Assembly: GCA_903912525.1 (NCBI GenBank)
Contig: CAIWHK010000031.1
Coordinates: 1 to 64,000 of the forward strand
Length of the DNA: 64,000 nt
Direction: 5' to 3'
Source: an uncultured bacterium
Lineage (GTDB): Bacteria; Krumholzibacteriota; Krumholzibacteriia; LZORAL124-64-63
The stretch's first letter is position 1. Each line of letters begins with the position of its first letter. A program made the translations under genes and the position numbers. The notes below the pieces were generated by a model that had not been told where the DNA came from, ran no database searches, and saw only the letters and a list, made by a program, of their open reading frames with translations. Positions 24,536 through 34,845 of this stretch are shown piece by piece.

Positions 24536-25804
24536 ATGCTCAGTCACGCGAAATTCGGGATCATCTGCGGCCTGGCGCTGGCGCTCGGGCCCAGGCTGTC
24601 CCTGGCGTCAGGCGAATCGGCCCCGGCCCACGGCGCGCCGGCGGCCGCGGCGTCGGCGGCGACGGCCCACACGCCCACCGATGCGCCCGTCGCCACCGCC
24701 TTCGACGAGATCGGCCTGCCGATCGAGACTGGTTATACGTATCCGGCCGTCACCGACACGTTTGCCGACACCGGCAGCTGGGCCCTCTGGCTGACGGCGC
24801 TGGAAGCCACCGTGGCCGCCCGCACGGCCGGAGGCCAACCCGAGTCCGGGCTGCTGTACCCGCTGGACAATGCGCCGGCTTCCGCAGTCGGCACAGGCGC
24901 CCATCCCTACCGTCACCTCGCGATCGCCAAGGCGATCGGGCAGCTGGAGGAAGGCGCCGAGGCGCGACCCGAGGTGCGGGGCAAGGCCGGCCATGGCGAG
25001 GCCCACGGGCAGGAAACCGCCGCGAATCGCGCCGGATCTCCGCTGCTGGCCCTGGCCAACGCCCGCAACTACCTGAATCTCAGCGAATACGACAAGGCCC
25101 TCGAGTGGTACGCGCAGGCGAGCGCCCGCGACGCCGCGGGCGATTTCCGCCGCGAGACGGGCCGCGAGAGGCTGGCTGCCGCCATCTGCGCCCGTGACAC
25201 CGTGGCGGCCGGTTTGGCCGTGGCGGCGACGCTGCAGGCCACCGACCTGATGGGCCGCGAGGCCGAGATCGTCCTGGCCTTTCGCTGGCTGCTTAACCGC
25301 AACGACGCCGCCGGGCTCGGCTGGCTGCTCAACCACACCGAGGCTCCCGAGATGACGGCTGATGCGCGTGTGGCCTTCTGGCGCGCGTACGCCTTGTCGG
25401 CGTTGGACCGTCGTCCCGAATGCCTGGCGCAGCTGAACGCACTGCTGGCCCTCGGGGGCAACGGCCGCGTCCTGAACGAGCGCGAGCGCTGCTGGGCCCT
25501 CACGGCAACCGCCGACCTGCTGCTCCTGCAGGGTTCGATCCCCGCCGCGGAGTCCCTCTACACCCGCCTGGCCGGCAGCACCGTGCCGGCGCTGCGCCAG
25601 TGGGGCCAACTGCAGTCCGCGGGTCTGGCCTTCGTCGACAACCGTTACACCGAGGCCGGTGCCGGTTATCGCGAGATCTGCCAGAACGACAAGCAGGGCC
25701 TGTGGGGCCCGCATGCGTGCGCGATGGCCGACATCGCCGCGCGCCTCGAACGCCTGATGTCCGAAGGGGAGCGCTATGGCGCTGACGCACACTTCCGTCG
25801 CTGA
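24536..25804 (+). CDS. Secreted helical-repeat (TPR-like) protein of unknown function
   Basis: 422 aa, not recognised as a known flagellar protein. A Sec-type signal peptide covers about residues 1-25 (GIICGLALALGPRLSLASG), then an Ala/Pro/Thr-rich stretch, a conserved-looking TGYTYPAVTDTFADTGSWALWL segment and helical repeats of TPR type from about residue 165 (NYLNLSEYDKALEWYAQASA). ATG 24536 is chosen for its AAAGGAAG ribosome-binding site; GTG 24509 is in frame. It is the first gene behind the sigma54 promoter and overlaps the next gene by 29 bases. Its position at the head of the early flagellar operon suggests a periplasmic role in assembly, perhaps wall- or ring-related. Confidence 0.75.
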   Translation: MLSHAKFGIICGLALALGPRLSLASGESAPAHGAPAAAASAATAHTPTDAPVATAFDEIGLPIETGYTYPAVTDTFADTGSWALWLTALEATVAARTAGGQPESGLLYPLDNAPASAVGTGAHPYRHLAIAKAIGQLEEGAEARPEVRGKAGHGEAHGQETAANRAGSPLLALANARNYLNLSEYDKALEWYAQASARDAAGDFRRETGRERLAAAICARDTVAAGLAVAATLQATDLMGREAEIVLAFRWLLNRNDAAGLGWLLNHTEAPEMTADARVAFWRAYALSALDRRPECLAQLNALLALGGNGRVLNERERCWALTATADLLLLQGSIPAAESLYTRLAGSTVPALRQWGQLQSAGLAFVDNRYTEAGAGYREICQNDKQGLWGPHACAMADIAARLERLMSEGERYGADAHFRR

Positions 25805-26174
25805 GCCCCGCGTGGCCGGCGAGAACGAGCTCCTGGGACGGCTGCTGAGCCTCTACGACGAGGAGGCCCGCGTGTATTCGCGCGTGCTCGAATTGTCGAA
25901 GCGGCAGGGCGAGGCCGTCCGCCAGGGCGCACCGTTCGGCGAGGTCCGCCGCCTGATCGAACAGAAGAAGGGCTGCCTGGACCTGATTGCGCGACTGGAA
26001 CGCGCCGAGGCGGGCACGAAACACGAATGGGAAAGCCGCCGCACGAGCATGTCGGCTCCGGGCCGTGCTCGCCTGCGGGCCGCGCTGGACCGCGTGGGCG
26101 GCCTGATCGAGGGCATCATCGTCTGCGAGGAAGCCAACGACCTGGATCTCTTCGCAATGACGGGTGTGTCTTGA
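25776..26174 (+). CDS. FlgN-like coiled-coil protein
   Basis: 132 aa, all helical. It has a FlgN-type pattern: ELLGRLLSLYDEEARVYSRVLELSKRQGEAVRQG, then a LIEQKKGCLDLIARLERAEA helix. This matches the general form of FlgN chaperones, so the cluster may have two (the other at 5382). The start lies inside the preceding gene and the stop overlaps the TTG start of the kinase, showing tight translational coupling. Its client cannot be told from sequence; early-substrate or regulator binding is possible. Confidence 0.55.
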   Translation: MALTHTSVAEPRVAGENELLGRLLSLYDEEARVYSRVLELSKRQGEAVRQGAPFGEVRRLIEQKKGCLDLIARLERAEAGTKHEWESRRTSMSAPGRARLRAALDRVGGLIEGIIVCEEANDLDLFAMTGVS

Positions 26175-26881
26175 GCGCCGCCGTGCAGGAAGCCGTCGTG
26201 GCCACCGCCTCGCTGGCGCCGGCGGGGGGCGCCGAGCGCCTGCTGCGCTCGTACCTGCACAAGACCAGCAACAGCCTCTGCGGGATCAAGGGCTACGCAA
26301 GCCTGATCGCCTCGCCGGACCAGGACATCGCCAAGCGCGCGGCCTGGGCCGAGAAGATCATCCGCGAGGTCGAGAGCATGGAGGCCATCTACCGCTCCGT
26401 GCACGACCTCACCGCGCCGCGCCGGAATCCCGACATCGGGGTCGACCTGCCGCACCTGCTGAACGACGTGTTCGCGGTTTGCGAACGACGCTGTCCGGGT
26501 CTCCAGGTGATGTGCGGCCGCATGCAGCCGGGCCGCATCCTGCTGCCGAAGGGCGACCTCTGTCTAGTCCTGACCGAGTTGCTGATGAACAGTTTCGAGG
26601 GCGCGGACGGCGCGCCACGGCCCGTGAGGGTCGAGGTCACTGCCGCACTGCAACCCACCGACCGCCTCGCCCTGCGGCTGCGCGACGACGGCGACGGCAT
26701 CGACGGGCCCCTGCTGGCGCAGGCCTGCGACCCGTTCGTGACGACGAAGGACGGACACCTGGGCGTGGGGCTGACCCGCGTCCAGACGCTGATGGAGATG
26801 TACGGACTGGCCTGGACGCTGGTGTCCACGCCGGGACAGGGGACGACGGTCACGCTCGAAGTGGCCGAGATCACGGGCTGA
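26171..26881 (+). CDS. Short sensor kinase of FlrB/FleS type, no sensor domain
   Basis: 236 aa, only a dimerisation/phosphotransfer helix and an ATPase domain. The probable phospho-His is in LHKTSNSLCGIKGYA near residue 29. The ATPase shows N-box LTELLMNSFEGA, RDDGDGI, and FVTTK followed by LGVGLTRVQTL. The start is probably TTG 26171 (TTGA overlap with the upstream stop) or GTG 26183; neither has a strong ribosome-binding site, which may keep expression low. It precedes an FlrC-like regulator, as in flrBC/fleSR systems. With no input domain, it likely senses the state of flagellar assembly through a protein partner. Confidence 0.85.
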   Translation: MSAAVQEAVVATASLAPAGGAERLLRSYLHKTSNSLCGIKGYASLIASPDQDIAKRAAWAEKIIREVESMEAIYRSVHDLTAPRRNPDIGVDLPHLLNDVFAVCERRCPGLQVMCGRMQPGRILLPKGDLCLVLTELLMNSFEGADGAPRPVRVEVTAALQPTDRLALRLRDDGDGIDGPLLAQACDPFVTTKDGHLGVGLTRVQTLMEMYGLAWTLVSTPGQGTTVTLEVAEITG

Positions 26882-26908
26882 GCCCGCTTCACGGAGGAAT
26901 GGCAGACG

Positions 26909-28279
<1,371 letters not shown>

Positions 28280-28283
28280 GGCC

Positions 28284-28694
28284 ATGATCCGGACCGGAAT
28301 GTTCAACAACACACACCTGGATGCACTGAAGAAGGCGTTGGACGTCTACGCCAAGCGCCACGAGGTGACGGTCCAGAACATCAGCAACATCGAGACGACG
28401 GGATACCGGGCACAGAAGGTGAGCTTCGAGGAGATGCTCTCCGACGAGGGCACGCGCCTGAAGGGCTACCGGACGCACCCCGACCATATGGCGATCGGAT
28501 CGCAGGAACCTACCGCCATCGCGGAGCGCGTCGAGGATGCGAACACCGACTTCGACAACGGGGTCAACAACGTGGACATCGACAACGAGATGACCATGCT
28601 GGCGACCAACGACCTGAGCTACCGGATGGCCACGCGGCTGTTGAGCGGCAAGTACAACACGCTGCGCGGCGCCATCCGCGGACGCATGGCCTAG
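28284..28694 (+). CDS. flgB: Proximal rod protein FlgB
   Basis: Rod subunit of 136 aa. It has the FlgB N-terminus (LDALKKALDVYAKRHEVTVQNISNIETTGYRAQ) and the C-terminal core (DNEMTMLATNDLSYRMATRLLSGKYNTLRGAIRG), which contains the FlgB-specific NxLxY pattern. It follows the FlrC-like gene by 4 bases and precedes flgC by 18 bases, starting the rod/MS-ring block flgBC-fliEFG. Confidence 0.97.
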   Translation: MIRTGMFNNTHLDALKKALDVYAKRHEVTVQNISNIETTGYRAQKVSFEEMLSDEGTRLKGYRTHPDHMAIGSQEPTAIAERVEDANTDFDNGVNNVDIDNEMTMLATNDLSYRMATRLLSGKYNTLRGAIRGRMA

Positions 28695-28712
28695 ACGAAT
28701 TGAGGAGGGGAC

Positions 28713-29216
28713 ATGGGAGACGGACTTTTCGGAGCGATCAAGACGAGCGCCACCGGCCTGAAGGGGCAGCGCCTCAAGATGGACGTGGTGGCACGCAACC
28801 TGGCGAACGCCGAAACGACGCAAACCGCCGAGGGCACGCCCTACCGGCGTCAGCGCGCCGTGTTCCAGGAGGTCCTGGGCGAGAAGGTGCGGGAGCACCA
28901 GACGCTCGTCGGCCGCGAGCAGGACAGCCGGCTGACGCGCACGAACCCGGCCCACATGATGGAAACGTCCAGCAACACGCGGACCGACGGTGGCGGCATC
29001 ACCTCGGATGTGACCGTGGCGCCGGACGCCTCGGACTTCCGGGTCGTGTATGACCCCGGGCACCCGGACGCCGACGAGTCGGGCTACGTCCTGATGCCGA
29101 ACGTCAACCCGATCACCGAGATGGTGGACATGATCACGGCCAGCAGGGCCTACGAGGCCAACGTCAGCGCCGTGCAATCATCCAAGGACATGTTCGGCGA
29201 CGCCCTGAAGATCTAG
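28713..29216 (+). CDS. flgC: Proximal rod protein FlgC
   Basis: Rod subunit of 167 aa. N-terminal block SATGLKGQRLKMDVVARNLANAETT, central YRRQRAVFQE, and C-terminal DESGYVLMPNVNPITEMVDMITASRAYEANV, all diagnostic of FlgC. A GAGGAGGGG ribosome-binding site precedes ATG 28713. It is slightly longer than enteric FlgC because of an insertion around residues 70-95. Confidence 0.97.
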   Translation: MGDGLFGAIKTSATGLKGQRLKMDVVARNLANAETTQTAEGTPYRRQRAVFQEVLGEKVREHQTLVGREQDSRLTRTNPAHMMETSSNTRTDGGGITSDVTVAPDASDFRVVYDPGHPDADESGYVLMPNVNPITEMVDMITASRAYEANVSAVQSSKDMFGDALKI

Positions 29217-29237
29217 GCGTTTGCGGAGGTAGCGGCC

Positions 29238-29543
29238 ATGGCACTGGACACCATCAAGGCACTCGGATCGATCGACCCCAGGGCGGCCTACGGATCCCTG
29301 CCGGCGACGACCGGCTCGGCGCCGACGGGCTTCTCTGACCAGTTGATGAGGGCTTTCGAGAAGGTCGACAGCCTGCAGAAGGCCAGCGACGACCTCACGG
29401 ACGGCATGGTGGCCGGCAGGGTCACCGAGGCCCATGACGTCCTGATCGCCAGCCGCGAATCGGGTTTGGCCTTTGAAATGCTGTTGGAAGTCCGCAACAA
29501 GCTCCTGGAAGCGTATCAGGAGATCATGCGGGTGCAGGTTTAG
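29238..29543 (+). CDS. fliE: MS-ring/rod junction protein FliE
   Basis: 101 aa. FliE joins the MS ring to the first rod subunits. The C-terminal two thirds carry the family signature: FSDQLMRAFEKVDSLQKASDDLTDGM, then VTEAHDVLIASRESGLAFEMLLEVRNKLLEAYQEIMRVQV. It lies between flgC and fliF in the standard order, with GGAGG before the start. Confidence 0.97.
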   Translation: MALDTIKALGSIDPRAAYGSLPATTGSAPTGFSDQLMRAFEKVDSLQKASDDLTDGMVAGRVTEAHDVLIASRESGLAFEMLLEVRNKLLEAYQEIMRVQV

Positions 29544-29574
29544 GCGCAATACAGTCACGGAGCCGAGGTAGCGC

Positions 29575-31122
29575 GTGGATAGTTTGAAGCAACTGACTGA
29601 CAACCTTAGAGCCAGGCTTGGTGAACTTTCGTTCAACCAGAAGGTCCTGCTCGGGGTTGTGGCCATCGCCAGCATCATCAGCGTGGCGGTCTTCAGCCTT
29701 TGGCTGCAGAAAGAGGACATGGCCGTCCTGTATTCCAACCTGAGCCCCGAGGACGCCTCGGCGACCCTCGAGGAGCTGGCGAAACAGGACGTCCCCACCG
29801 AGTTGAAGAACGGCGGCGGGACCATCATGGTCCCCGAGAGCATGGTCGCGCGACTGCGCATCGACCTGGCGGGCAAGGGCGTCGTCGCCAACGGCCCGAT
29901 CGGGTTCGAGATCTTCGACGGCAAGCAGTACGGCCTGACCGAGTTCCTGCAGAACGTCAACTTCAAGCGCGCCCTCGAGGGCGAGCTGACCAAGTCCATC
30001 CTGTCGCTGCAGGGGATCCAGCAGGCGCGGGTGCACCTGGTGCTGCCGCAGCCGTCGATCTTCAAGAAGGAGGACAACGGCGCGACCGCCAGCGTCGTCC
30101 TCCGCCTCGGTCGCGGCGCCAAGCTCAGCGAGAGCCAGATCGCCGGCATCCAGGCCCTGGTCTCGGGCAGCGTCGAGAACCTCGCGTCCGCGGCGGTCAC
30201 GGTCATCGACCAGACCGGCCGCGTGCTGTCGGCCGCGCCCCAGGACGGCGACACAGGCCGTTCCGAGAGCCAGCTGGCCCTGCGCAAGGAAGTCGAGGAG
30301 CACCTCACCGAGAAGGCCGCCAGCATGCTGGACAAGGTGCTCGGCGCCGGCCGCTCGATCGTGCGCGTGGACGCCACCCTGAACTTCGAGAAGATCGACC
30401 GCGAGCGCGAAATCTACGACCCGGCCTCGACGGTCGTCCGCAGCGAGGTCCGCGAAGAGGAAACCAATCCGCAGACGGGCCTGCAGCGCGAGAACAGCAC
30501 GACCAACTACGAGATGAATCGCACGGTCGAGCACATCGTCGGCCAGACCGGCGGCGTCAGCAACCTGTCGGTCGCCGTGTTCGTCGACGGGCACTATGCG
30601 CCGGGCGCCAAGGGCGCCGAGCCCGCCTACACGCCGCTGACCGAGGACGAACTGGGCCAGCTCCGCCGCATCGTGCAGACCGCCGTCGGCCTGAACCAGG
30701 TGCGCGGCGACCAGATCGAAGTCGTCAACATGCAGTTCCGCACCCTCGAAGAGCCCGAGACGGCCAGCCCGCTGACCGACTGGATGGGCATGGTCACCGA
30801 GTACGGCGGCAAGGTGCTGCTGGTGGTCATGCTGGCGGTCATGGCCCTGAGCCTGCGTCGCACCCTGGGCAAGATGGTGGCCGGTGGCGCCGGTTCCGGC
30901 AGCCAGCCGGTGGCGGCCGTCGGTCGCTCCGCAGGCGGCGCCCGGATGACCGCCATGCCCGAGGAGGAAGTGGAGCACTTCGACGGCATCCCCGAGATGA
31001 ACGACCAGGTCGTGGGCGACATCCGCGACTACGCGGCCGAGAACCCCGAGCGCGTGGCCGAGGTCATCCAGAGCTGGATCCGCGAGATCGACGTGAACGG
31101 CCGCGAAACGGTGGAGAACTGA
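29575..31122 (+). CDS. fliF: MS-ring protein FliF
   Basis: Inner-membrane ring of the motor (515 aa). It starts at GTG 29575 after AGCCGAGGTAGC. The first membrane helix is around residues 24-43 (LLGVVAIASIISVAVFSLWL). Next comes the secretin-like/YscJ region (VLYSNLSPEDASATLEELAK, LEGELTKSILSLQGIQQARVHLVLP), a FliF-specific middle, and a second helix around 415-430 (VLLVVMLAVMALSL). The cytosolic tail ends ENPERVAEVIQSWIRE, the FliG-binding segment. fliG begins 2 bases after. Confidence 0.97.
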   Translation: MDSLKQLTDNLRARLGELSFNQKVLLGVVAIASIISVAVFSLWLQKEDMAVLYSNLSPEDASATLEELAKQDVPTELKNGGGTIMVPESMVARLRIDLAGKGVVANGPIGFEIFDGKQYGLTEFLQNVNFKRALEGELTKSILSLQGIQQARVHLVLPQPSIFKKEDNGATASVVLRLGRGAKLSESQIAGIQALVSGSVENLASAAVTVIDQTGRVLSAAPQDGDTGRSESQLALRKEVEEHLTEKAASMLDKVLGAGRSIVRVDATLNFEKIDREREIYDPASTVVRSEVREEETNPQTGLQRENSTTNYEMNRTVEHIVGQTGGVSNLSVAVFVDGHYAPGAKGAEPAYTPLTEDELGQLRRIVQTAVGLNQVRGDQIEVVNMQFRTLEEPETASPLTDWMGMVTEYGGKVLLVVMLAVMALSLRRTLGKMVAGGAGSGSQPVAAVGRSAGGARMTAMPEEEVEHFDGIPEMNDQVVGDIRDYAAENPERVAEVIQSWIREIDVNGRETVEN

Positions 31123-31123
31123 C

Positions 31124-32125
31124 GTGAAGCAGCAGTCGGTGCGCAAAGCGGCGGTATTCCTGATGTCCCTCGGGAATGATGTGGCGGGACTCGTCATGTC
31201 CAAGCTGCCCGAGTCGATGGTCGAGGAACTGACCCACAACATCGCCTCCATCGGCCATATCACGTACCAGGAGAAGCGCAAGGTCCTGAGCGAGTTCATC
31301 GCCAAGAGCGGCCAGATCTCCGGCATTGCCTTCGGTGGCGAGGAGACAGCCAAGCAGATCCTCGAGGCCGGCTTCGGCACCCACAAGGCCTCGTCACTGC
31401 TCAGCCGCGTCACCAGTTACAGCGAGATCAAGAATTTCGAGAGCCTGCGCGCCGTCGACCCGCTGACGATCGCCAACTACCTGAAGAACGAGCACCCACA
31501 GACGATCGCGGTCGTCCTGGCTCACATGGACCCGCGCGGCAGCGGCCCGATCCTTCAGCTGTTGCCGGCCGACATGCAGGGGACCGTCGCGCACCGGATG
31601 GCCGTCCTTGAAGCCCCGCACCCGGAGACGCTGCGCGCGGTCGAAAAGGTCCTCGCCGGCCAGCTCCAGGGCGAGGTCGCGGCCAAGGACAGCAAGTACG
31701 GCGGCAAGAAGCAGGTCGCCGAGATCCTCAACGAGATCGAGCGCGAGGTCTGGCAGGAGATCCTCGACGAGATGCGCGAGATCGACGACGAGGTTGCCAA
31801 CGAGGTCAACAACCTGATGTTCGTGTTCGAGGACATCGTCCTGCTGAGCGACCAGCACATCCAGGAAGTGCTGAAGGAGATCGACAGCAAGGAACTGACG
31901 ATGGCCCTCAAGGGCGCCACGGACGAGATCCGGCGCAAGGTCTTCAAGAACATGTCCAAGCGGGCAGGCGAAGGCATCCAGGAGGACATGGATCTCATGG
32001 GCGCGGTCAAGCTGTCGGAGGTCGAGGAAGCGCAGCAGCGCGTCGTCGAGGTCATCCGCAGCCTCGAGGAAGCCGGCACCATCACCCTCGGCAAGGGCGG
32101 CACGAATGCAGAGATGGTGTCCTGA
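31124..32125 (+). CDS. fliG: Motor switch protein FliG
   Basis: Rotor protein that contacts the stator (333 aa, typical). Three armadillo-like domains can be followed: the N-terminal FliF-binding part (KAAVFLMSLGNDVAGLVMSKL), the middle domain with EHPQTIAVVLAHM, and the C-terminal torque helix region (FEDIVLLSDQHIQEVLKEIDSKELTMALKGA). It uses a GTG start two bases past fliF. fliH starts inside its last codons. Confidence 0.97.
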   Translation: MKQQSVRKAAVFLMSLGNDVAGLVMSKLPESMVEELTHNIASIGHITYQEKRKVLSEFIAKSGQISGIAFGGEETAKQILEAGFGTHKASSLLSRVTSYSEIKNFESLRAVDPLTIANYLKNEHPQTIAVVLAHMDPRGSGPILQLLPADMQGTVAHRMAVLEAPHPETLRAVEKVLAGQLQGEVAAKDSKYGGKKQVAEILNEIEREVWQEILDEMREIDDEVANEVNNLMFVFEDIVLLSDQHIQEVLKEIDSKELTMALKGATDEIRRKVFKNMSKRAGEGIQEDMDLMGAVKLSEVEEAQQRVVEVIRSLEEAGTITLGKGGTNAEMVS

Positions 32126-32867
32126 ACCGTTTGAGACCGCCGCGACCCTCGAGTCGCCGGAGGTCGCGACGGTCTTCCGAGGCGTGGGCGGGGCCGGCAG
32201 CACCGGGGCCGCCGCGCCGGCCGGGTCCGAGGAAACGCAGCAGTTCCGTCGCGAGACCGGCTACACGGACCCGCAGTCATTGCTGGCCACGCTCACGCGT
32301 CAGGAACGCGCGGACCTCTACGAACTGGCCGAGCAGGATGTGGCCGGGTCGTACGAGGCCCGCCAGGCCGAGCAGGTTTCGCAGTTCGAGACCAGCCTGG
32401 CCGAGACGCGCCGGGAGACCGAAGCCCGCCTTGCCGAGTGGACCGCCGGGATGGAGGCGATCGTGCGCGAGGACCTGGCGCGCGCGGCGGCGGGCGCGGC
32501 GCGCCTGGCCATCCAGATCGCCGGCAAGCTCGTGCGTGAAGTCGTGGCCGTTGACCACGGCGTCCTGACGCGCGCGCTCGAGACTGTGCTGCACCGCCAG
32601 CAGGCCGCCTCGCCGCTCCAGGTCTGGGTCAGCCCGGCCGACGCGGATTGGCTTAACGGCAACACGGAACTGCGCGCCCGGATGAACATCGAAGCCGTGG
32701 CCGCCGACCGCCGCCTTGGCGACGGCGATTGTCGCGTGCGTTCCGACGGCCGCGAGTGGGATCTGACGATCAACGGGCAGCTCGAGACGCTGGGCGAGAT
32801 CATCGAGGAAGCCCTGGCGACCCGCAGCTGCGGCGAATCGCCGGCCCCGGAGCGGGAGCCGGCATGA
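32106..32867 (+). CDS. fliH: Export ATPase regulator FliH
   Basis: FliH (253 aa) links the ATPase FliI to the C ring. The N-terminal 60 residues are variable, followed by a coiled coil (EQVSQFETSLAETRRETEARLAEW) and the C-terminal V-ATPase-E-like domain (RLAIQIAGKLVREVVAVDHGVLTRALETVL, then RSDGREWDLTINGQLETLGEIIEEAL). It overlaps fliG by 20 bases and fliI by 4 bases (ATGA), so the three are translationally coupled. Confidence 0.93.
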   Translation: MQRWCPEPFETAATLESPEVATVFRGVGGAGSTGAAAPAGSEETQQFRRETGYTDPQSLLATLTRQERADLYELAEQDVAGSYEARQAEQVSQFETSLAETRRETEARLAEWTAGMEAIVREDLARAAAGAARLAIQIAGKLVREVVAVDHGVLTRALETVLHRQQAASPLQVWVSPADADWLNGNTELRARMNIEAVAADRRLGDGDCRVRSDGREWDLTINGQLETLGEIIEEALATRSCGESPAPEREPA

Positions 32868-34180
32868 GCCTGGACTGGACCGCCCTCGAGACCCGACTTA
32901 AGCACGCCGACCCGGGTCGCGCCATCGGTCGCGTCTCGAACCTGGTCGGCATGATTGTCGAAGTCGCCGACCTGGGCGCGCCCGTCGGCTCGCTCTGCCG
33001 CATCGAGACGCGGCGCAACGAGCCGCCGGTGATGTGCGAAGTCGTCGGCTTCCGCGAGGACCGCCTGCTGGTGATGCCCTATAGCGAAGCCCGCGGCATC
33101 GCCCCGGGCTGCCGCGCCACCGTGCTGGCCAGCCAGTTGACCGTCCCGGCCGGCCCGGCGCTGCTTGGCCGCGTGCTGGACGGGCTCGGCCGGCCCATCG
33201 ACGGCGGTCCTCCGCTGGGCAACCTGCCGCGCGTGCGCTTGGGAGGCTCGCCCCCGAGCGCCATGAAGCGACGCCGGGTCACCGACGTCGTGTCGACCGG
33301 CATCCGCTCGCTGGACAGCATGGTCACGACGGCCCGCGGGCAGCGCATGGGCATCTTCGCGGGCTCCGGCGTCGGCAAGTCCGTGCTCATGGGCATGCTG
33401 GCGAGGCAGGCCCGCGTCGATGTGAACGTCCTGGCGCTGATCGGCGAGCGCGGCCGCGAGGTGCGCGAGTTCATCGAGCGTGATTTGGGCCCTGAAGGCC
33501 TTGCGCGCAGCGTCGTGGTCGTCGTCACGTCCGACGAGAGCGCCGTGATGCGCGCCAAGGGCGCCGACACGGCCATGAGCATCGCCGAGCATTTCCGCGA
33601 CACGGACAACGAAGTCCTCTTCATGATGGACTCGGCCACGCGCTACGCGATGGCCCTGCGCGAGATCGGCCTGGCGGCCGGCGAGCCCCCGACCACCAAG
33701 GGCTACCCGCCGTCCACGTTCGCCGCGCTGCCCCGGCTGTGCGAGCGCGCGGGCTGGTCCGAGATCAACGCAATGACCGCATTCTTCACCGTCCTGATCG
33801 AGGGCGACGACATCCACGACCCTGTGGGCGACGCCATGCGTTCGATCCTCGACGGCCACGTCATGCTCAGTCGCGACCTGGCCCGCCAGCACCACTACCC
33901 GGCTGTCGACGTGCTCGGCAGCATCAGCCGTCTGCGCAGCGACATCGTCGGGAAGGACGACCGCGAAGCCGGCGCCCGCCTGATGCGCTGGCTGAAGACG
34001 CTGGAGGACAACCGCGACCTGGTGAACATCGGCGCTTATGTGCCCGGCGCCGACCCCGTACTGGACGAGGCGCTGGCCCGCGAGAACGACATCAAGGCGT
34101 TCCTGCGGCAGGACGTGCTGGAATCGACCGACGCCGAGACCAGCCTGGCCGGCCTGCGCCGCCTGACCGGGGTGGAGTGA
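32864..34180 (+). CDS. fliI: Flagellar export ATPase FliI
   Basis: F1-beta-like ATPase of the type III export apparatus (438 aa). The start is ATG 32864, overlapping the fliH stop; the longer open frame upstream is a fliH shadow. Visible motifs are the Walker A FAGSGVGKSVLMGML (about residues 160-174), the LIGERGREVREFIERDLG block, Walker B VLFMMDSATRYAMA, and the DLARQHHYPAVDVLGSISR segment typical of FliI/YscN. fliJ follows after 1 base. Confidence 0.97.
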   Translation: MSLDWTALETRLKHADPGRAIGRVSNLVGMIVEVADLGAPVGSLCRIETRRNEPPVMCEVVGFREDRLLVMPYSEARGIAPGCRATVLASQLTVPAGPALLGRVLDGLGRPIDGGPPLGNLPRVRLGGSPPSAMKRRRVTDVVSTGIRSLDSMVTTARGQRMGIFAGSGVGKSVLMGMLARQARVDVNVLALIGERGREVREFIERDLGPEGLARSVVVVVTSDESAVMRAKGADTAMSIAEHFRDTDNEVLFMMDSATRYAMALREIGLAAGEPPTTKGYPPSTFAALPRLCERAGWSEINAMTAFFTVLIEGDDIHDPVGDAMRSILDGHVMLSRDLARQHHYPAVDVLGSISRLRSDIVGKDDREAGARLMRWLKTLEDNRDLVNIGAYVPGADPVLDEALARENDIKAFLRQDVLESTDAETSLAGLRRLTGVE

Positions 34181-34181
34181 C

Positions 34182-34640
34182 ATGCCGTTCCGGTTCCGAC
34201 TGGCCAAGGTCCTCAAGGTGCGCCAGCGCGTGCTGGACCAGCGCGCGCGCGACGTGGCCGAGGCCGACCGTGTGCGGCAGCGCTGCGTGGATCGCGAACA
34301 GCAACTGGCGGCCGGTTACACGCGCCTGGCCGGGGCAAAACCGGCGGCCGCGGGCTCGACCCTCGATGTCCGCGACCTTGCCGAGCAGGCCCTGCGCCTG
34401 AGGCGGCTGGCCGAACAGAGGGCCGAGGCCGCCCGCGACACGAAACTCGCCACGTTGGCCCTGGACCGGGAACGCAGCCGCCTGACCGAGGCCTGGCGCG
34501 ATGTCGAGGTGCTCAAGAAGCTCGAGGACCGGCGGCGGGAGCAGTGGGACGAGGAGCAGCGGCGCCAGGAAGGCCGCCAGCTCGACGAGGTCGGCGGCAT
34601 CCGCGCCGACCGGCTGAAGCGGTCAAGGATTTCCGCCTGA
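34182..34640 (+). CDS. fliJ: Export stalk protein FliJ
   Basis: 152-aa, highly charged coiled-coil protein directly after fliI. It has the FliJ pattern: FRLAKVLKVRQRVLDQRARDVAEADRVRQRC start, a long alpha-helical hairpin, and an EVLKKLEDRRREQWDEEQRRQE end with the conserved LExLxERxxEExxxxxxRxE-like spacing. FliJ fits into the centre of the FliI ring. The 205 bases after it hold no gene or clear promoter that I could find. Confidence 0.9.
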   Translation: MPFRFRLAKVLKVRQRVLDQRARDVAEADRVRQRCVDREQQLAAGYTRLAGAKPAAAGSTLDVRDLAEQALRLRRLAEQRAEAARDTKLATLALDRERSRLTEAWRDVEVLKKLEDRRREQWDEEQRRQEGRQLDEVGGIRADRLKRSRISA

Positions 34641-34845
34641 GCGGCACGAGTTGCCCACGGGACCGGGACCGGGGCCTGTCCCACGGTGACCGGAAGCGGC
34701 TCGGCGGCATCGGGATGGGGCGTTTCGGGGGTGATTGGCGGCGAAAGCTGCCTGATTCCCTTCGACGCTGCGGGATGGGAACAGAGGTTGCGTCCGCGAC
34801 GTGAGCGGTCGGCAGGTCCGACAGGAACTTGAGGGGAAAGTTGGC

